Under the pieces are notes generated by a model that was not told where the DNA came from, ran no database searches, and saw only the letters and a program-made list of their open reading frames with translations. From Lasiosphaeris hirsuta (taxonomy: Eukaryota > Ascomycota > Sordariomycetes > Sordariales > Lasiosphaeriaceae), in the NCBI GenBank assembly GCA_030549175.1, contig JAUKUA010000001.1, positions 7,998,001 through 8,062,000 of the forward strand: a DNA stretch of 64,000 nt, written 5' to 3'. Shown here in pieces: positions 10,362-19,199 of the stretch (position 1 is the first letter of the stretch; the number at the start of each line of letters is the position of its first letter). The translations under genes were made by a program, and so were the position numbers.

Positions 10362-11758
10362 ATGGCTAATAAGCAATGCATCTTCGCCCTCTGCGCCGGC
10401 ACATGTCTTCTTCTCCCTTTTGTCCGCGCCGACGACCTATCCGACTTCTCCAACAATTTGGCCACGGATATTGGTCCTCTCCTCGTCTTATTCGGCGAAT
10501 CCATGACCAAACAGTACCTCAGCGAGAGCACATCCTTTCTCGACTACTTCATATTCGCCATGGCGCCGATTGGCATCCTCACCGCCATCATCTCTACCAT
10601 CCGGGTCTGCGGACACTCGTCCCTCCGAGCCTTCATCGGCCGGTCTCAGGAAGGCGACGGCGCCGTCGAGGCCGAATTGTGCACGTCTACCAGCCGCGAC
10701 GTGTGCGAGCTGTTCAACCGGGGTGGCATCACTCGCGTGCTGGGCAAGCCTGACATCCTTGAGCTTATTTACTTCCCCGATAGTGATACCCAATCACTCC
10801 AGCTGCTCCGAGGCTATCTAAAGGACCCGAATAACACGGACTGCCTGGACAAGTCATGGTGGCAGAGAGAGGATGATTCTTTGTTCAGGAGGAGGACCAA
10901 AGACTCGGACGGGAAGAACCCCTTCTTGTTCGCTCCGAACCCCAACCTTTCCCTCAACGTCGGCATCGTAAAGCCACCAGATTGGGTCTTGTATGTGATA
11001 GCAGCCACAGGATTCGTCCTTCAAGCCGGCGTCCTGGCGCTGGCCGGGACCGGTGTTTGGATTCTCGGCTGGAACCTCAACGGGGGGGGATCATCGTCGG
11101 CATCAAGGGACTACGCTCCGGCCATGTTCATCACGGGAACAGCCCTCATGTGCGGCGGAATGTGGAGCTGCGCGGCTCTCATTGGCCAAACCACACACGA
11201 AGTGCGCTTCAGGCGTACGAAGAAACCTCGAGATGATGCTGCAGCAGCGGCAGAACCGGCAGAAGCGGTAGAATCGGCAGAAGCACCAAAACTACCAAAA
11301 CCACCACGCCTCCTCTGGCTCCAGCCCGGGCCCCAAGTCATTGGCGACCAGAGCTTCGACCCGTTTGCCTATTTCGAAGATACAACTGATAATCCTCTCC
11401 AAACGTGGACTTCGTCGAGAAAAGACTTTGATGAGAAATTTGAGACCTACACCTTCCTTGCTGTCTTGGCCGTGCTGATCGGATACCTCATGCAATTCAT
11501 CGGCCTCCGCGGCATGAAGGCCTGGGTTTCCCTCGTGCAGCTAGGCATCACCCTCGTCATGAGCGTCCTACGTGGATGCCTTCGCATGCAACGCCTCGGC
11601 AGGAACGATAACATGTTGCTTACCATGCCTGATATGGTTCCAGGGTACGAACTGGACTGGCTTTCCTTTGAGATTGCTAGGGCGGGAAATGCCGCAGAAG
11701 GAGGGGGGAGGGGGGGAAGGGGGGGAAGGGAGAAGGAGGAGGAGGAAGAGGAAAAGCA
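10362..11758 (+). CDS. Membrane-ankyrin protein, N-terminal membrane part (frame 1 of 2)
   Basis: The ATG at 10362 opens a typical signal peptide (MANKQCIFALCAGTCLLLPF, then VRA before DDLSDF). Hydrophobic segments follow at about residues 60-85 (FIFAMAPIGILTAIISTI), 210-232 (YVIAATGFVLQAGVLALAG), 250-272 (MFITGTALMCGGMWSCAALI) and 365-405 (YTFLAVLAVLIGYLMQFIGL and the next helix). Between the first two lies a conserved-looking domain (TSRDVCELFNRGGITRVLG; KPDILELIYFPD). I recognise this as a fungal family whose members end in ankyrin repeats; its function is unknown. The frame runs into a G/A-rich tract at 11697-11755 and stops at 11870. Downstream, the natural continuation lies in the +1-shifted frame (next entry). 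The two are best read as one gene with a frameshift or assembly error in the tract. An intron was looked for there, but no good GT-AG pair joins the frames. Confidence 0.75.
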
Positions 11759-13960
11759 TTGTCATGGCATGTTACCGGCCAGTTCGAGGATGCCGTACTA
11801 TCTCCCAAGTCAGAGGAGATCCAAGCCAGGCTTCATGTTCAGCTGGTGGCTCCGGAAAAGCTCTCTATAGACGGGTCAGAAAGAGGGCTAGATTACACAG
11901 CGCTGCTCTCGATCCGAAAGCAGCTCGCTCATCTGACAGGGAATCTCGCCTTCGGCGAGGTATCGGAACACCAGAAGTGGAGGGATACACGGGTCAAGGT
12001 CCGCGCAAAAGCGGCCGAGCTACGCGATGCCATCTGCCAAGCGGCCGAGATGCTCTGGAAGAGGCGGCAATGGAAATACCAATCCGAGGATATGCCTCAG
12101 AGGGACACTACACTTGAGATCCGAGCTGTTGCCGATAACCAGCTAGCCGGCATTGCTCTACGGTCGCCACCCGACGAGTCTAAACCTGGTTGGGAGATGG
12201 ATCTAGCGCAGCTCGAGGCGATTTTGGGTCTCTGGATGTGGACTTTGGTTTCTGATGAGCGCCTTGTGAGCCGGGACAGCTCTCACCAAGAAACTTCTCG
12301 CGCCGAAGATATCCGATGCATGAGGATCGTCTCGGCTGGCGGCTTAGGCAGCAGCAATCGAGGCCCCGACAAGCAGGGCGAGATGGACCTCTGGCTCGGC
12401 TCAAACGCGGTAACGCTCCTCGACAGCACCCTCACCCTCGCCGAGCAAAGTTGCCACGGTATCGGCACCCTGTGGGTCCCGGATGGGGAAGACGGCTGGG
12501 AGCTGATGCCTCCGAAACCGAAGCACACCATGAGCCAGATGCAGCAGCGGCTTTGCGGTTGGCATCCCCTACACAGACGACCCAGGGGCCAGCAAGAAAA
12601 CCAGTCGTCAGTCAAGCTTCGGGTCCAGATTACCCCGGCTGGGGGTCCCCTGCTGGACCTCTGCGCCCGGGAACTCTTTACCTCGCTGGCCATGTCGCTA
12701 ATGGGCATTCTGAACGTCGAGAGCACGACCGTGGTGGAAAATGCCGGCCTGGTACAGCTAGAAAACCCTACAGTCGCCACCTTCGCGAGGGCGTTTGCGG
12801 AGCGCGGTTTGGGATCCTACTCCGAAGCCTTACTGTGCCTAGTCCCTGCATTCCGAACCAGGTCCCCTCTTCCCTCTTCAGAGGATACGCTCCCCGCATT
12901 ACTCCAGGCCGCAAAAGCCTACCGGAAAGCGTCGGAATGGGGCAAGGCGCAGACCATGTTACGCTGGGCATGTACGCAGTATGCTCCAAGCAGCGACGAG
13001 GCGGAGGGGAGCCCGGCAACAGCGCCAAGCGACTTAATAGGCTCCCTCTTTACGGAAGCTCTCCGTGCAACGGGCGAACTCTACCGCTGGTCGCTAGCTG
13101 TACAGTATTCTGGCGACGAGAGAAAAGAGTTTGGGAGAAGTGGCATCAAGTGGATGGCCAAGACCTATCGCTCCGCCGTGGGCCCGAGTATCCCAGAGGT
13201 CGCCCAGATTCTGGATTGCTACGAGACTGTCGCGCGGAGGCTCGCTACAGCTGAAAGCTCGCTACCCAGCGCCCCTCAGGTTCAGGAGGTTTCTAGACAT
13301 CTCGTGCAAGCAATCCGGGATAGAAACAGGACGGACGCGCTATACTACCTGTGTCTTGTCAAAACGGGCGACTTTGTCTTCGGGCCCTTGCAACCGGCAC
13401 TTCCGCTAGCCGTCCGGAATGACTGGAGTGAGGTCGTAGATGCCGTTCTGGAGATGAGAGCAGGCTTAAACAGCCAAGACGAGCACCGCAGGACCGCGCT
13501 TTTCTACTGCGCAGAATCCGGCCTTGAGTCGTATGCGAAGCTTCTCGTGGATCTTGGGGCGTTCCCAGACCAGCCGGACGATAACCAGCGAACGCCCTTG
13601 TCAGTAGCATCCCAGCTTGCACACTGGGGGGTTGTTAAACTTCTTGTGAAGACTGAGCATGTGAACATCGAGGCCACAGATGAACAACAACGCACACCGC
13701 TATTGTGGGCTGCTGAGAAAGGGCATGAGGCCGTGGTTAGGCTACTGCTTGAGAAGGGTGCCGATCTTGAGTCAAAGGATAAACAACAATGCACACCGCT
13801 ATTGTGGGCTGCTGAGAATGGGCATGAGGCCGTGGTTAGGCTACTGCTTGAGAAGGGTGCCGATCTTGAGTCAAAGAATAGTGATGGTCAGACATCGTTA
13901 TCGTTAGCTACCAACAATGGGCATGAAGCCGTGGTTAGGCAACTACGACTAACGTTATAG
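11759..13960 (+). CDS. Membrane-ankyrin protein, C-terminal part with ankyrin repeats (frame 2 of 2)
   Basis: This frame carries on from the previous entry, starting around WHVTGQFEDAVLSPKSEEIQ, and has no good start codon of its own. It gives about 730 residues: a helical region without a recognised domain, two TPR-like or helical stretches (TVATFARAFAERGLGSYSEA; LQAAKAYRKASEWGKAQTML), and then a C-terminal ankyrin domain. The last three ankyrin units are very alike (TPLLWAAEKGHEAVVRLLLE; TPLLWAAENGHEAVVRLLLE; SLSLATNNGHEAVVRQL). Earlier units are more diverged (TALFYCAESGLESYAKLLVD; TPLSVASQLAHWGVVKLLV). The predicted topology puts the ankyrin part in the cytoplasm, tied to a multi-pass membrane part. 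Ankyrin repeats bind proteins, and nearly identical repeats are a feature of fungal recognition proteins. A recognition role is my inference. Confidence 0.75.
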   Translation: MSWHVTGQFEDAVLSPKSEEIQARLHVQLVAPEKLSIDGSERGLDYTALLSIRKQLAHLTGNLAFGEVSEHQKWRDTRVKVRAKAAELRDAICQAAEMLWKRRQWKYQSEDMPQRDTTLEIRAVADNQLAGIALRSPPDESKPGWEMDLAQLEAILGLWMWTLVSDERLVSRDSSHQETSRAEDIRCMRIVSAGGLGSSNRGPDKQGEMDLWLGSNAVTLLDSTLTLAEQSCHGIGTLWVPDGEDGWELMPPKPKHTMSQMQQRLCGWHPLHRRPRGQQENQSSVKLRVQITPAGGPLLDLCARELFTSLAMSLMGILNVESTTVVENAGLVQLENPTVATFARAFAERGLGSYSEALLCLVPAFRTRSPLPSSEDTLPALLQAAKAYRKASEWGKAQTMLRWACTQYAPSSDEAEGSPATAPSDLIGSLFTEALRATGELYRWSLAVQYSGDERKEFGRSGIKWMAKTYRSAVGPSIPEVAQILDCYETVARRLATAESSLPSAPQVQEVSRHLVQAIRDRNRTDALYYLCLVKTGDFVFGPLQPALPLAVRNDWSEVVDAVLEMRAGLNSQDEHRRTALFYCAESGLESYAKLLVDLGAFPDQPDDNQRTPLSVASQLAHWGVVKLLVKTEHVNIEATDEQQRTPLLWAAEKGHEAVVRLLLEKGADLESKDKQQCTPLLWAAENGHEAVVRLLLEKGADLESKNSDGQTSLSLATNNGHEAVVRQLRLTL
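13679..13876 (+). repeat. Two 99 bp tandem ankyrin-coding repeats, 96 of 99 bases identical
   Basis: Unit 1 is 13679-13777 and unit 2 is 13778-13876. They differ at three positions: G to A and C to T near the start, and A to T in the codon after GAG. A third, partial unit (13877-13957) shares GGGCATGAAGCCGTGGTTAG. Such identity implies recent duplication or ongoing homogenisation. Confidence 0.9.
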
Positions 13961-14802
13961 GATAGCCTAGCACGTCTATTCCCACTCATCGTTCTCCCTC
14001 TCTTCTCCTGGAATTAGCACTGTAGGCATAGACGTCAGTTGGATGAACTGACGGGACCCCTGGCAAGAAAAAGCCACTTTCCTCTACATGTGATCCTAGT
14101 TACAACTCGTCAAGAAAGCATGAAACGTGCCAGCCAGTCAAGTTAATCCGGTCGTCCGCGACCTTCCTTGCCGTTAGCCGCTAACTGCACTATGTCTAAC
14201 CATCGCAATACCTGCCGTTCGGGCGCGGTCCAGCCCCACCGCCCGCAAATTCTTGCAAGGGCTTTACGGGGATGGCGTGACGCAGCTTCGTAGCGCCAAC
14301 CATCTTGGCGGTCGGGGATCGAAACCTCCATTCGCAGTAAGTGGTAATGGGACCAGACCTCGATGAGGGAGCTTCGATTACTTTGCCGGATGCGGCAAAA
14401 CCAAATATCCATCCTTCCTAGGTAAAATACCCATCTAAAAACGCCCAAGTACATGTACCATGTGAGAACAAAAATGAGTACGTATTATCTGTCAGCACGT
14501 CCGTGCGTTTGTCTTCGTCTCAGAGAGTTTGAGCAAGCGGACGCCAATTTCGCTCCTAGCTGTACTTTTCAACAGCACCTAGAATTCGCGAACACAATCT
14601 ACTACCTATTGCTACGGAAGCCTTGTCTCCTATTCGCACGGAACTGCCATCAGGCCCATTATCCCGCTTTGTGCCGCGCGCGATTCCACGACGCTGGTTT
14701 GACCGTCTCCGGCGGCGCTGCAGGCCAGTTATTACGGTTCTTTGTTTCTCCTTTTCAGGGAGTCTCGCAACCCCACACTCCCCGTATCCTGCGCCCACGG
14801 TG
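13961..14802. other. Convergent intergenic stretch
   Basis: This is the shared 3' flank of the ankyrin gene (+) and the kinase-like gene (-). Open frames at 14143-14454 (-) and 14453-14905 (+) have no domain or splice support. Confidence 0.4.
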
Positions 14803-15801
14803 TCAGTGTACAGCCCTGTTTGGCCGGGGAGCAACGGACTCGTCGAGCCAAGTGCGCAACTTGTTCAAGGCCGCCAAGTCCCGAGATTTTCTCGACGTGG
14901 GGTAGCCGTGCCTTCCCACCCACAGGGTTTCGGGGTCGAGATCCAAGGGATCTTCCCCCCAAGTGCTGAAACTGATGTGGCCGAAACAGTCAGTCCGCGG
15001 AGCCAATTCGATTCCTACGAGTTTTCGGACTTTTATCAGGAGCCGGGGGTTGGGGATGGGGGATGAAACGTACGGGCGATCGGACAAAATATCGGCTCCC
15101 GCAACCTCGGCGGCGCCCAAGTCGATCAAGGTCGGCGTCCCGTCTGGAGAGACCATGATGTTAAACGGTTGGATGTCGTCGTGGACTATACCGACCACGT
15201 TGTGAAGATGGTCAACTGCCGACGCCAGCGTAGTGAGGAAGGGCTCTTTCTCGACCGTCTTGCCGGACTGAAGGTGTTCCCACAAGTTGTCGCCATCGCA
15301 GCGACCGAGCATGATGCCCGTGACGTGGCCCTTTCGGACACGGCAACCATGGTACTTGACTATGTTGGGATGTTGAGGGTAGCGGGAGAGCGTCTCCAGC
15401 ATCCTCACCTCGCTCGTGAACCAGACGACCATCATCGACCAGCCTTCTTCATCAGGATCGTAGTCTGCCGCAGGGGGGAAGAAGAGCCGCTTCAGAAAGA
15501 AATCACCCCCGAGCTCCGCTTCCCATGTGTCGGCGACGGTGACGGGGGTCCTGGCGATGTGCCACGGAATCGGGAGGGGGAAAAAAACGTGCTCGCTGGG
15601 TACCTTCCTCAGCGCAGCGTTGATTTGCTCGACGGTGTGCTTCGAACGATCTCCCCCGACGCTCCCGCAGTACAGCGCGTCCTCTTCTGACACGTCACCC
15701 GCCACCCATTGAAAGTACAAGGCTGAGTAAGACCCGTCTACAAGTTTCCGACGGCCCACAAACTCGACCTCATCTTTATTGGTGATGACGAGCCCCGACA
15801 T
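14803..15801 (-). CDS. Protein kinase-like protein with a short C-lobe
   Basis: A single open frame of 332 residues. Kinase landmarks are in order: the beta3 lysine in FFLKRLFFPP (Lys104), the alphaC glutamate in WFTSEVRMLETL (Glu131), the segment HPNIVKYHGC, the catalytic loop GIVHDDIQPFNIMV (His207-Asp208-Asp209, Asn214) and the metal-binding DLG (Asp227). The catalytic residues are thus present, with HRD as HDD and DFG as DLG. After DLG the usual APE segment is not recognisable. RTDCFGH may stand for the DxxSFG segment of subdomain IX, and only about 55 residues follow, ending DLAALNKLRTWLDES. The C-lobe is shorter than the family norm. A possible intron (GTACGT..TCGTAG) after SDRP is visible, but removing it brings a stop within a few codons. 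This is probably a cytoplasmic Ser/Thr kinase-like protein, but its activity is uncertain. Confidence 0.65.
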   Translation of the reverse strand: MSGLVITNKDEVEFVGRRKLVDGSYSALYFQWVAGDVSEEDALYCGSVGGDRSKHTVEQINAALRKVPSEHVFFPLPIPWHIARTPVTVADTWEAELGGDFFLKRLFFPPAADYDPDEEGWSMMVVWFTSEVRMLETLSRYPQHPNIVKYHGCRVRKGHVTGIMLGRCDGDNLWEHLQSGKTVEKEPFLTTLASAVDHLHNVVGIVHDDIQPFNIMVSPDGTPTLIDLGAAEVAGADILSDRPYVSSPIPNPRLLIKVRKLVGIELAPRTDCFGHISFSTWGEDPLDLDPETLWVGRHGYPTSRKSRDLAALNKLRTWLDESVAPRPNRAVH

Positions 15802-16585
15802 GTTTCAGGCTCCAGGTTATTAAAACACGGCGGAAGTTGGAACGTGGGGGTGGGACTTGAATGTGTGGGGAGAGGGGAGGAGAAAAAGAAGAAGGTAGGA
15901 TACCGAGGTGGAGTGGGAATGGAGTAGCGAGCCAGGACATCTTTTATAGAAGTGGCGGGGGCTGCCTGTGGAACGGCGCCCTAACCCAATTCCATCGGGT
16001 GACCGTATTGGTGTGACTGTCCCATTCTATTTTTTTTTTCTCCAGCTTAAACCGTAGTTTCCCAGAAAAGAGCCAAAGAAGTGGGCTCCAAACCGCCATA
16101 TTCGGATACTCAGAAAGGTAGAACAAAGAGGAACATGCCAGATGGTTCGGTTAGGACGGCCCTAGCGAATGGACAGAGTCCGAATCTGATTAAGTCGAAG
16201 AACAAAAACGAAAACCCAATAAATAAAACTCTCCGCAATCGCCATGGTTCCCATGGCCAGAGATTGATAGCTCAACATCCCAGACTTTGGCGGGACCTCC
16301 GAACAAGGGCCCAGCCCCTATTCTACGTAGAGGGGTAATGGAACCATTCGTACCGTATGATGTGATACCGGCGATGACCTCTGGCGACTGGCAATTTGCA
16401 TTACCAGCCCCCGTCTAGCTTCTGATAACTCAACTTTCCAGATCGAGTGTCCACAGACACCAAGCCCGACACCTATTGGCAGCCCCAGTCGCTTTCCCTT
16501 CTATTCGGAACTACGAACAAATCCCCCGCGGCTAGATGTATTATCTTCAAACATCAGAATCGCTCGCCCTTGGCTTAGAAACAAT
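15802..16585. other. Intergenic stretch between divergent genes
   Basis: This is the 5' flank of the kinase-like gene (-) and, further right, of the small gene (+). It includes a pyrimidine-rich tract near 16030 and a CCATGG repeat pair near 16243-16258. No gene is supported. Confidence 0.4.
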
Positions 16586-16593
16586 TATATAAA
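16586..16593 (+). promoter_or_regulatory. TATA box of the small basic-protein gene
   Basis: TATATAAA lies 116 bp upstream of the ATG at 16702. It is followed by a CT- and A-rich leader and AGCAGCAACC just before the ATG, a good fungal start context. Confidence 0.45.
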
Positions 16594-16701
16594 CTTGAGC
16601 TCACACCTCCAGAGGAGACAAGATCCTCTATCACATACATATCAACGTTCAGGCTTCCCACCTCAACAGCGTCCTCACACATTCCGTCAGGAGCAGCAAC
16701 C

Positions 16702-16978
16702 ATGTAAGCGGGATCCGTTTACCCTCCATCATTTAAAACGAGCGACGTAGAAACGTATACTTACTAGCGGTGTGCCTTGTAAGTGCAAAACCAGAACGAA
16801 TCAACAGGACTACGAGGACGGTGCCATCCAATGCACGGTAACGACGCGTATAAGAATCGACTGCCTCATGGAGATCCGTCCGACATCGAAAATGTACAAA
16901 GCACCTCTCCAGGGAAACAAGGGCGGCAACTCGTCATCCAAGAAGAAGGGCGGGAAGGGAGGCCAGCGGCAGGCTTAA
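16702..16978 (+). CDS. Small basic protein gene with an abnormal start region (possibly dead)
   Basis: A good promoter and leader lead to ATG at 16702, but the next codon is TAA. The sequence ATGTAAGC overlaps a splice donor (GTAAGC at 16704) whose intron would end at the AG of 16766-16767 (TTACTAG). The exon from 16768 is open to 16978 in the frame that reads SGVPCKCKTRTNQQDYEDG, has a middle with Cys and acidic residues, and ends in a Lys/Gly-rich tail (KKKGGKGGQRQA). Splicing at these sites destroys the ATG (AT joined to C). A functional relative might have ATG followed directly by the intron, with a G lost here. I do not recognise the family. It may use another start, be non-coding, or be recently inactivated. 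Confidence 0.35.
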
Positions 16979-18082
16979 GTCCCTTGGCGCTTTCTGCCCT
17001 CTTTCCAATTCAGTCCTGCCACGACTCCCACTCCCCGGGTATGTACAGGATTAGGAGTAAAGGAAAGGAAATTGATTGGGATGGGGAGAAGCTGCTGCAG
17101 TGTCGTAGAGGGTCTTGTCTCCCGCATCTCATAGACCCTAGCAGTGTGAGGTAGTTTTAGTGTCTTCAGAACCGCTTCAGTTTTGACTTTGGCAGTAGGT
17201 AGAATCCGAAGCTCACCCTTCGTCTAGCAACCCTCACTTTTTCAAGATGTGTTGGTAGGAGCGTCACTTCTCCATTGTGCCGTAGGATTTTTCAACTACC
17301 AAGGCCAGTGGAAGGAAGCGGAAAAGTTCAACATACAGGCGAGTCCCGCCAGGGCTTAGTATGTTAGGCGGCGTTTGTATGTCCATGCAAGCCCGTGATA
17401 TTCGGAGGGATAGCCCTGTCTTTTATTGGTGATTTCCTGATATTTCCTGGCATTCTCGGCGGCCTTGCTAGTAGGCGCTGCGCCTATCGCCTACGGGTCT
17501 TGGGGCACCTAATCTGACGCAGAACGTACAGAGCACTAGTCAAGCATTAACTTGGTGTCCGCCGTGGTGCTCCGCGAGAACGACAGTCGCAGAGTGGGAG
17601 ATGGTTCGGCCAGGACGGAAATAGCTCTAAATCTCTGAGAATCACCTTCGGCGAAGAAATGATCGTGGTTGGAGCCAGCCAACCAGCCTAAGCTAGCATC
17701 GCCCCCACTTCCCGAATGGTCCGAGCTAGCCTCAAATCAGTCAAAGTCCCGGTTGGGTTGGGCCCGCCACGTGATACCAGCTGGGCACCACAACACCATG
17801 CGATTTCTCTCTTGTTAGGGGCTCATTGTCTACGTCTAACGCTCCATACTAGACCGCAAAATAAGTTTATAAAAGGTAAAATATATCGATTTTCCCCGGG
17901 TTTCTACTCTTCTCTACTACCTTTCTTTTTCTCTATGAATGAACTAACGAAGATTTACTACTCTATATTAATAGAACGGCCTATTTCTGGGCTTTTTCTA
18001 GGTATAAGTGCCGTTAGGGTGCTAATGTGCCTTAGCGCCTTGGCAGGGCACTTGGAGACTGCGCAGGAGCTACTTGAATACA
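16979..18082. other. Intergenic stretch, partly AT-rich
   Basis: No gene is supported. From about 17860 to 18000 the composition turns AT-rich (TTTATAAAAGG; CTATATTAATAG), which may be decayed repeat DNA. Confidence 0.4.
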
Positions 18083-18147
18083 ACACAATTCAATTCAATT
18101 CAATTCGATTTGATTTGATTTGATTTGATTGAATTGAATTGAATTTG
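18083..18147. repeat. Microsatellite of CAATT and TTGAT pentamers
   Basis: A run of CAATT units passes into TTGAT/TTGAA units, so that the stretch is partly self-complementary. Shorter versions occur at 18472-18500 and 18530-18543, each directly before the motif GTTTAACGTCC. Confidence 0.85.
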
Positions 18148-18380
18148 TTTAACGTCCCGGGTTTTCGCTCTTGGCGACTCGGACGTGCCGGGGCCAAGGG
18201 CCTCGACAACGGCTAACTAACGCAAGGAGATCCTCCTGCCGAAAATCCTAGCCCAATACATGCCCCTATTTGCCGTTTGAGGGCCTCACCAACCCTCATA
18301 ACTTTCCCGCCAGCTAAGGTACATAAAAACTCCGTAGAGAAAAGCCCCCTTTACTAGGAAAACGTGTTTCAAACTGCCTC
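18147..18380 (+). repeat. Dispersed repeat, copy A
   Basis: It starts GTTTAACGTCC and aligns over about 230 bp with copy B at 18544. Shared blocks are GGTTTTCGC, CTTACTAAC/GGCTAACTAAC, CCGAAAATCCTAGC/CCGAAATTCTAGC, ACATGCCCCTAT/ACATACCCCTAT and TGCCGTTTGAGGG/TGCCATTTGAAGG. Most differences are transitions. Confidence 0.6.
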
Positions 18381-18543
18381 GCGGCCATGGGCCGTCGCCC
18401 ATTCCGCTTCTTCGTCCTCACCTGGGGTATTTTCTTCCCCCTTTTCCAACGCTTCCTTTGCCGCCATGAACGCTTCAATTCAATTCGATTTGATTTGATT
18501 GTTTAACGTCCAGGGTTTTCGCTCCGGGGTTCAATTCAATTCG

Positions 18544-18770
18544 GTTTAACGTCCAAGGTTTTCGCCGTAGGCAATTGGGACGTGGCGGGCGGGGGGCCTG
18601 CCAAAGCTTACTAACTCGAAAAGAAATCCTTCTTCCCGAAATTCTAGCTTAAGACATACCCCTATATGCCATTTGAAGGTCCCGCCTGCCCTTCCAACTT
18701 ACTCCCGGTTCAGGAACGTTAGGTTTTCGTATAAAATAGCCACCCTTTAACTACCTAACGGGAGAGCCCC
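18544..18770 (+). repeat. Dispersed repeat, copy B
   Basis: This is a diverged direct copy of 18147-18380. A third, very short copy of the first 20 or so bases lies at 18501. No open frame spans either copy, and no terminal repeats were identified. Confidence 0.6.
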
Positions 18771-19098
18771 GTCGAAAGACATAACAAGGGACAGCAACCC
18801 CCCCTTCCTCCTCACTATCACTCTACACCCTTTTTTCGTCGAACTATAGGATATTTCCTATTTATTTCTTCCTTGGCCGTCTTCGTGGCTGCCGTCGGCT
18901 TGCGCGTCCGAAGGATTCCATGCTGTATAAGTCTGAACGCACAGGATCAGCTGCCGCCGCCGCCTGCAGATTTGGCCTTGGCACTGAGGAACCGGACCGG
19001 CAGCACTGCTTGGCCTTCGTCGCAGTCCGCTTCAGCGCGCTCAAACCGGGCGAATCTGATTGGAATTGGAGATATATGTCGCTGGTTTTGACAAGGCA
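18771..19098. other. Flank left of the Fot1-type transposon
   Basis: Nothing is supported. A C-rich patch (18798-18808) and GCC repeats (18954-18965) produce spurious open frames on both strands. Confidence 0.35.
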
Positions 19099-19100
19099 TA

Positions 19101-19148
19101 ACGTACTTTATAAGCGAGTGCGCCATATAAGCGAGTGCGCCACTTTTC
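19101..19148 (+). repeat. Left 48 bp terminal inverted repeat of the Fot1-type element
   Basis: It matches the reverse complement of 20915-20962 at all 48 positions. Pairing stops directly inside (AACGCG against CCAACC). Confidence 0.95.
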
Positions 19149-19199
19149 AACGCGACACCCCACCTTCACACAAAACACCAAATTCTACCACAACGAACG

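Noticed and set aside
13679..13876. Tandem repeats considered as a minisatellite or CRISPR-like array
   Set aside because: The 99 bp units code for 33-residue ankyrin repeats in frame with the gene; there are no spacers.
14320..14400. A stretch around GATCGAAACCTCC that recalls the T-arm of a tRNA
   Set aside because: No acceptor, D or anticodon stem could be paired around it; no tRNA gene could be supported anywhere in the window.
15071..15129. A 59 bp intron in the kinase-like gene
   Set aside because: Borders and branch point look good, but removal shifts the frame into a stop after a few codons, whereas leaving it in keeps RTDCFG and the conserved end in frame.
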